64,000 nucleotides of DNA from Bacteroidaceae bacterium (GTDB lineage Bacteria; Bacteroidota; Bacteroidia; Bacteroidales; Bacteroidaceae): contig JAGCVH010000010.1 of assembly GCA_017962495.1 (NCBI GenBank), positions 1 to 64,000 on the forward strand. Direction: 5' to 3'. A program made the position numbers and the translations under genes. Below are positions 62,204 to 64,000 of this stretch, one piece after another. Each line of letters opens with the position of its first letter. The first letter of the stretch is position 1. The notes beneath the pieces were generated by a model. The model did no database searches. It had not been told where the DNA came from and was given only the letters and a program-made list of their open reading frames with translations.

Positions 62204-62287
62204 TGCCATAGTATGGCACTCACTTCTGCCACAATATGGCAGTTACCTCTGCCACAATATGGCAGTCATTACTGCCATAGTATGGCA
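62204..62287. repeat. 23-bp phased palindrome array E (4 units)
   Basis: Four 15-bp palindromes at 62204, 62227, 62250 and 62273, each 23 bp apart: TGCCATAGTATGGCA (perfect, first and last) and TGCCACAATATGGCA (middle two). The unit sequence differs from arrays A-D but the architecture is the same. Confidence 0.9.
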
Positions 62288-62301
62288 GTCGGCGTGACTC
62301 C

Positions 62302-62814
62302 CTATTGACGTTCACTAAGCTTCTTGTTGGTGCGCCTACTTGTATTGGCATGGTATGACCCAAATCCAGGCACATCGAAGTAGTAGGCCAGTTTCGTATG
62401 GTCATATTGTCGCTCAGCCGTGTAGCCATACTTGCGGAAGATGTCTGCCACGCGACTTTGTTGTTCGGGAGTGATAAGGAACTCGCCCCGACGATACCGG
62501 AAGTATGTTCTTTCAGAACTAAATAGCCGCATCAGATCGTGCCGTATGACAGTGGCTTGCCACTTTGGCACGTCCTGGAACAGACGACTCATTCCCCATA
62601 CCAAGCGCACGGGCCGTGCCTCGGCAAACTGCCTGCACTCGTTGCCCTGCCAAGCTTGTGGCAGCACACAGAGCTTCACTTCTTCCTCCTTGGGCAGCAC
62701 CGTGTACGCCAGGTGGCGCAGGCACTCCCCAGCCCTGGGGCACTCGTGATTATAGCAGACGGCATACTGCTTAGGCACGTCGCCAGCCCTCAGCGTAATG
62801 TCAGACTTCTCCAT
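62302..62814 (-). CDS. DUF6078-family protein
   Basis: A 170-aa protein matching the DUF6078 pattern: a Cys-rich N-terminus (CYNHECPRAGECLRHL, C at three positions) followed by VKLCVLPQAWQGNECRQF, then a basic helical part (KWQATVIRHDLMRLF, YFRYRRGEFLITPEQQSRVADIFRKYGY) and a basic tail (TSRRTNKKLSERQ). The Cys pattern could bind a metal and the basic part DNA, but no function is known. It is driven by a hairpin-promoter cassette. Confidence 0.8.
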   Translation of the reverse strand: MEKSDITLRAGDVPKQYAVCYNHECPRAGECLRHLAYTVLPKEEEVKLCVLPQAWQGNECRQFAEARPVRLVWGMSRLFQDVPKWQATVIRHDLMRLFSSERTYFRYRRGEFLITPEQQSRVADIFRKYGYTAERQYDHTKLAYYFDVPGFGSYHANTSRRTNKKLSERQ

Positions 62815-62845
62815 CTTTGCAAATCCTTTTCTTTATTTTTCTGTG

Positions 62846-62897
62846 CAAAGATACGAATAAACGAGTGAAATGCCAAATTCATTTGAGCATTTCCGAG
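62846..62897 (-). promoter_or_regulatory. Hairpin-promoter cassette of the DUF6078 gene
   Basis: Minus strand: CTCGG (from 62897), arms GAAATGC-T-CAAAT and ATTTG-GCATTTC, with TTTG at 62877-62874 in the 3' arm, then ACTCG, 8 nt, TATCTTTG (62853-62846). TTTG to -7 spacing is 20 nt. Confidence 0.78.
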
Positions 62898-62992
62898 TGT
62901 AAGTAAGTTAGCGGCAAAGCCGCAGAGTTACGATTAAAAGAGCGAAAAAGCAAACATCTCTGTCAATATAACTCGCATTCACTCTTTCTCTC

Positions 62993-63035
62993 TTTGCCAC
63001 GCCAACGGATATAAAACATCTTCATCGCCTATGAC
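62993..63035 (+). pseudogene. Remnant of the DUF3990 gene end and following start
   Basis: 43 bp matching 56345-56387 with about six mismatches: TTTGCCACGCCA-CGG...AAACATCTTCATCGC-TATGAC. It spans the last codons of the DUF3990 gene and the ATG of the third gene of that unit, but no longer reads as a gene. The rest of the 335-bp gap between the two minus-strand genes is AT-rich and empty apart from the promoter cassette and a terminator. Confidence 0.6.
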
Positions 63036-63065
63036 GCAAAGGTATGCTTATTTGGGAACAATTAA

Positions 63066-63103
63066 CCCACTGACCTTTGGCATAGCTGCTGAAAGTCAGT
63101 GGG
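63066..63103 (-). terminator. Stem-loop after the truncated gene
   Basis: 9-bp stem CCCACTGAC / GTCAGTGGG with a 20-nt loop, 47 nt after the stop of the gene at 63150. No strong T-run. Confidence 0.55.
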
Positions 63104-63149
63104 CTTGCTTGTCCTATTATCAATCTTGATAAGATGATTTCTAAGACTG

Positions 63150-64000
63150 TTATATTTCAACATAGCAATTTGAATCATGTGGAATCGCGGCTCCTTTTGC
63201 TCGAGGATGAGTCTGAATAATTCTTCTTAAAACGTTTAATGCGTTAAACACTTTACCTGATATGTCAAATTGTTCAGTATAAAAATCTTTTGAGTATTGA
63301 GGTCTCAAAAGATTATGTGCCCGCCCTTTGCTTCTTGTTGCTCTTACCTCATTTAATACCCCATGTATTTCCTTCACACATTCAGGCTTTACTATTTGCA
63401 ACCATTCCTTTAATAATAGCAATGTTCCTTTTGCAGTTTTTATTTGATAATCACCATCCTGGGTGTATAAAAATAACTCAAGTCCAAATTCGTCCAAACT
63501 AAAAAAATCTTTATTCAGATTCCCTACTGTAATGATTTCTAATTGACTGTAAAAATCGTCCAGATTCTTTTTAGTTGGAAGCAAAAGCATCTCAAATTCT
63601 CTTAATCTATCATCGTCACGAAGAAAGCAATTTGACACAATTGACTTCCCCCATATATAGTTTGTCAAAACATATAAATTCTCAATTTCCTCGACTATTG
63701 CTCTAAATACAGTTCTTGGAAAGCACCAACTTCCCAGCAATTGATTATCAATAAAGTTTCTTAAAACCAAACATTTAGATGAATCAACTATCATTTTGGA
63801 ATACCATTTTTGTTGAGCAACAGCAGGTAAAAAATTTAGATCTCTCAGAAAAACAGCTACAACATAATCGTCCCCATTGCGTCCTATACTAAAGTTGCTC
63901 AAGTAAATAGCCTCAGAATCTTCGACAGTATTATAAGAGTAAATTGAACCAAAATAATCTCTAAAACTATAATCATAACGTGGGTCAGCTGCATAATGAT
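63150..64000 (-). CDS. Unrecognised protein, N-terminus cut by the window edge
   Basis: 283 codons are in the window and the frame is open to the edge, so the start lies beyond 64000. Internal TTG at 63902 is not a convincing start because in-frame codons upstream read as protein (YDYSFRDYFGSIYSYN). No domain recognised. It is a mixed alpha/beta sequence with a charged C-terminal part (LLRPQYSKDFYTEQFDISGKVFNALNVLRRIIQ). The DNA is clearly more AT-rich than most neighbours, which suggests recent acquisition. It could be a capsule, phage or defence-related protein, but nothing in view decides this. Confidence 0.6.
   Translation of the reverse strand, partial: HYAADPRYDYSFRDYFGSIYSYNTVEDSEAIYLSNFSIGRNGDDYVVAVFLRDLNFLPAVAQQKWYSKMIVDSSKCLVLRNFIDNQLLGSWCFPRTVFRAIVEEIENLYVLTNYIWGKSIVSNCFLRDDDRLREFEMLLLPTKKNLDDFYSQLEIITVGNLNKDFFSLDEFGLELFLYTQDGDYQIKTAKGTLLLLKEWLQIVKPECVKEIHGVLNEVRATRSKGRAHNLLRPQYSKDFYTEQFDISGKVFNALNVLRRIIQTHPRAKGAAIPHDSNCYVEI

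Overview
The window reads as chromosomal DNA of an anaerobic Bacteroidota member close to Prevotella (Prevotellaceae). Supporting evidence is TTTG-N19/20-TAnnTTTG promoters with few Shine-Dalgarno sequences, SusC/SusD pairs with fasciclin lipoproteins, the type IX secretion translocon gene sprA, a Na+-pumping methylmalonyl-CoA decarboxylase operon (propionate pathway), and DUF3791, DUF3990, DUF6057 and DUF6078 family genes. Species cannot be fixed from sequence alone.

Layout. 1-2 kb: a secreted GH43-like glycosidase and tRNA-Arg(TCT). 2-8 kb: the addA-addB recombination nuclease pair, divergent from panB. 9.5-10.9 kb: a secreted protein with a threefold MABP-like repeat. 11.1-28.8 kb: a seven-gene operon, FAS1-SusC-SusD-FAS1-FAS1-SusC-SusD, flanked by a clear promoter and terminator and holding no enzyme gene. 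29.3-32 kb: two secreted TlpA-type thioredoxins. 32.2-41.1 kb: a small GlsB-type membrane protein, then ruvA-sprA. 41.3-44.1 kb: cysQ, a YfcE-like phosphoesterase and a MATE transporter. 44.4-48.7 kb: multiple stacked promoters followed by the four-gene methylmalonyl-CoA decarboxylase operon. 48.8-54 kb: another FAS1 lipoprotein, a TolB-like lipoprotein with a CxxCH motif and a DUF6057 membrane protein. 54.2-55.6 kb: xseA-xseB. 55.7-56.6 kb: a three-gene DUF3791/DUF3990 toxin-antitoxin-like unit. 56.7-59.1 kb: a zinc-ribbon/SPFH cluster. 59.2-64 kb: a candidate 205-nt structured RNA, ilvE, mrp, a DUF6078 gene, a short decayed copy of the toxin-gene end, and an unrecognised AT-rich gene cut by the right edge.

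The most unusual content is between the genes. Four intergenic regions carry arrays of variable ~12-bp near-palindromes spaced exactly 22 bp centre to centre (up to ten units), and a fifth carries 15-bp palindromes at 23 bp. A second recurrent element is a promoter cassette in which the -33 TTTG lies in the 3' arm of an inverted repeat, followed by RCTCR-N8-TAnCTTTG. It occurs before addA, the MATE gene, the decarboxylase operon (twice in tandem), ilvE and the DUF6078 gene. Functions for both are inference. The sequence pattern itself is directly visible.
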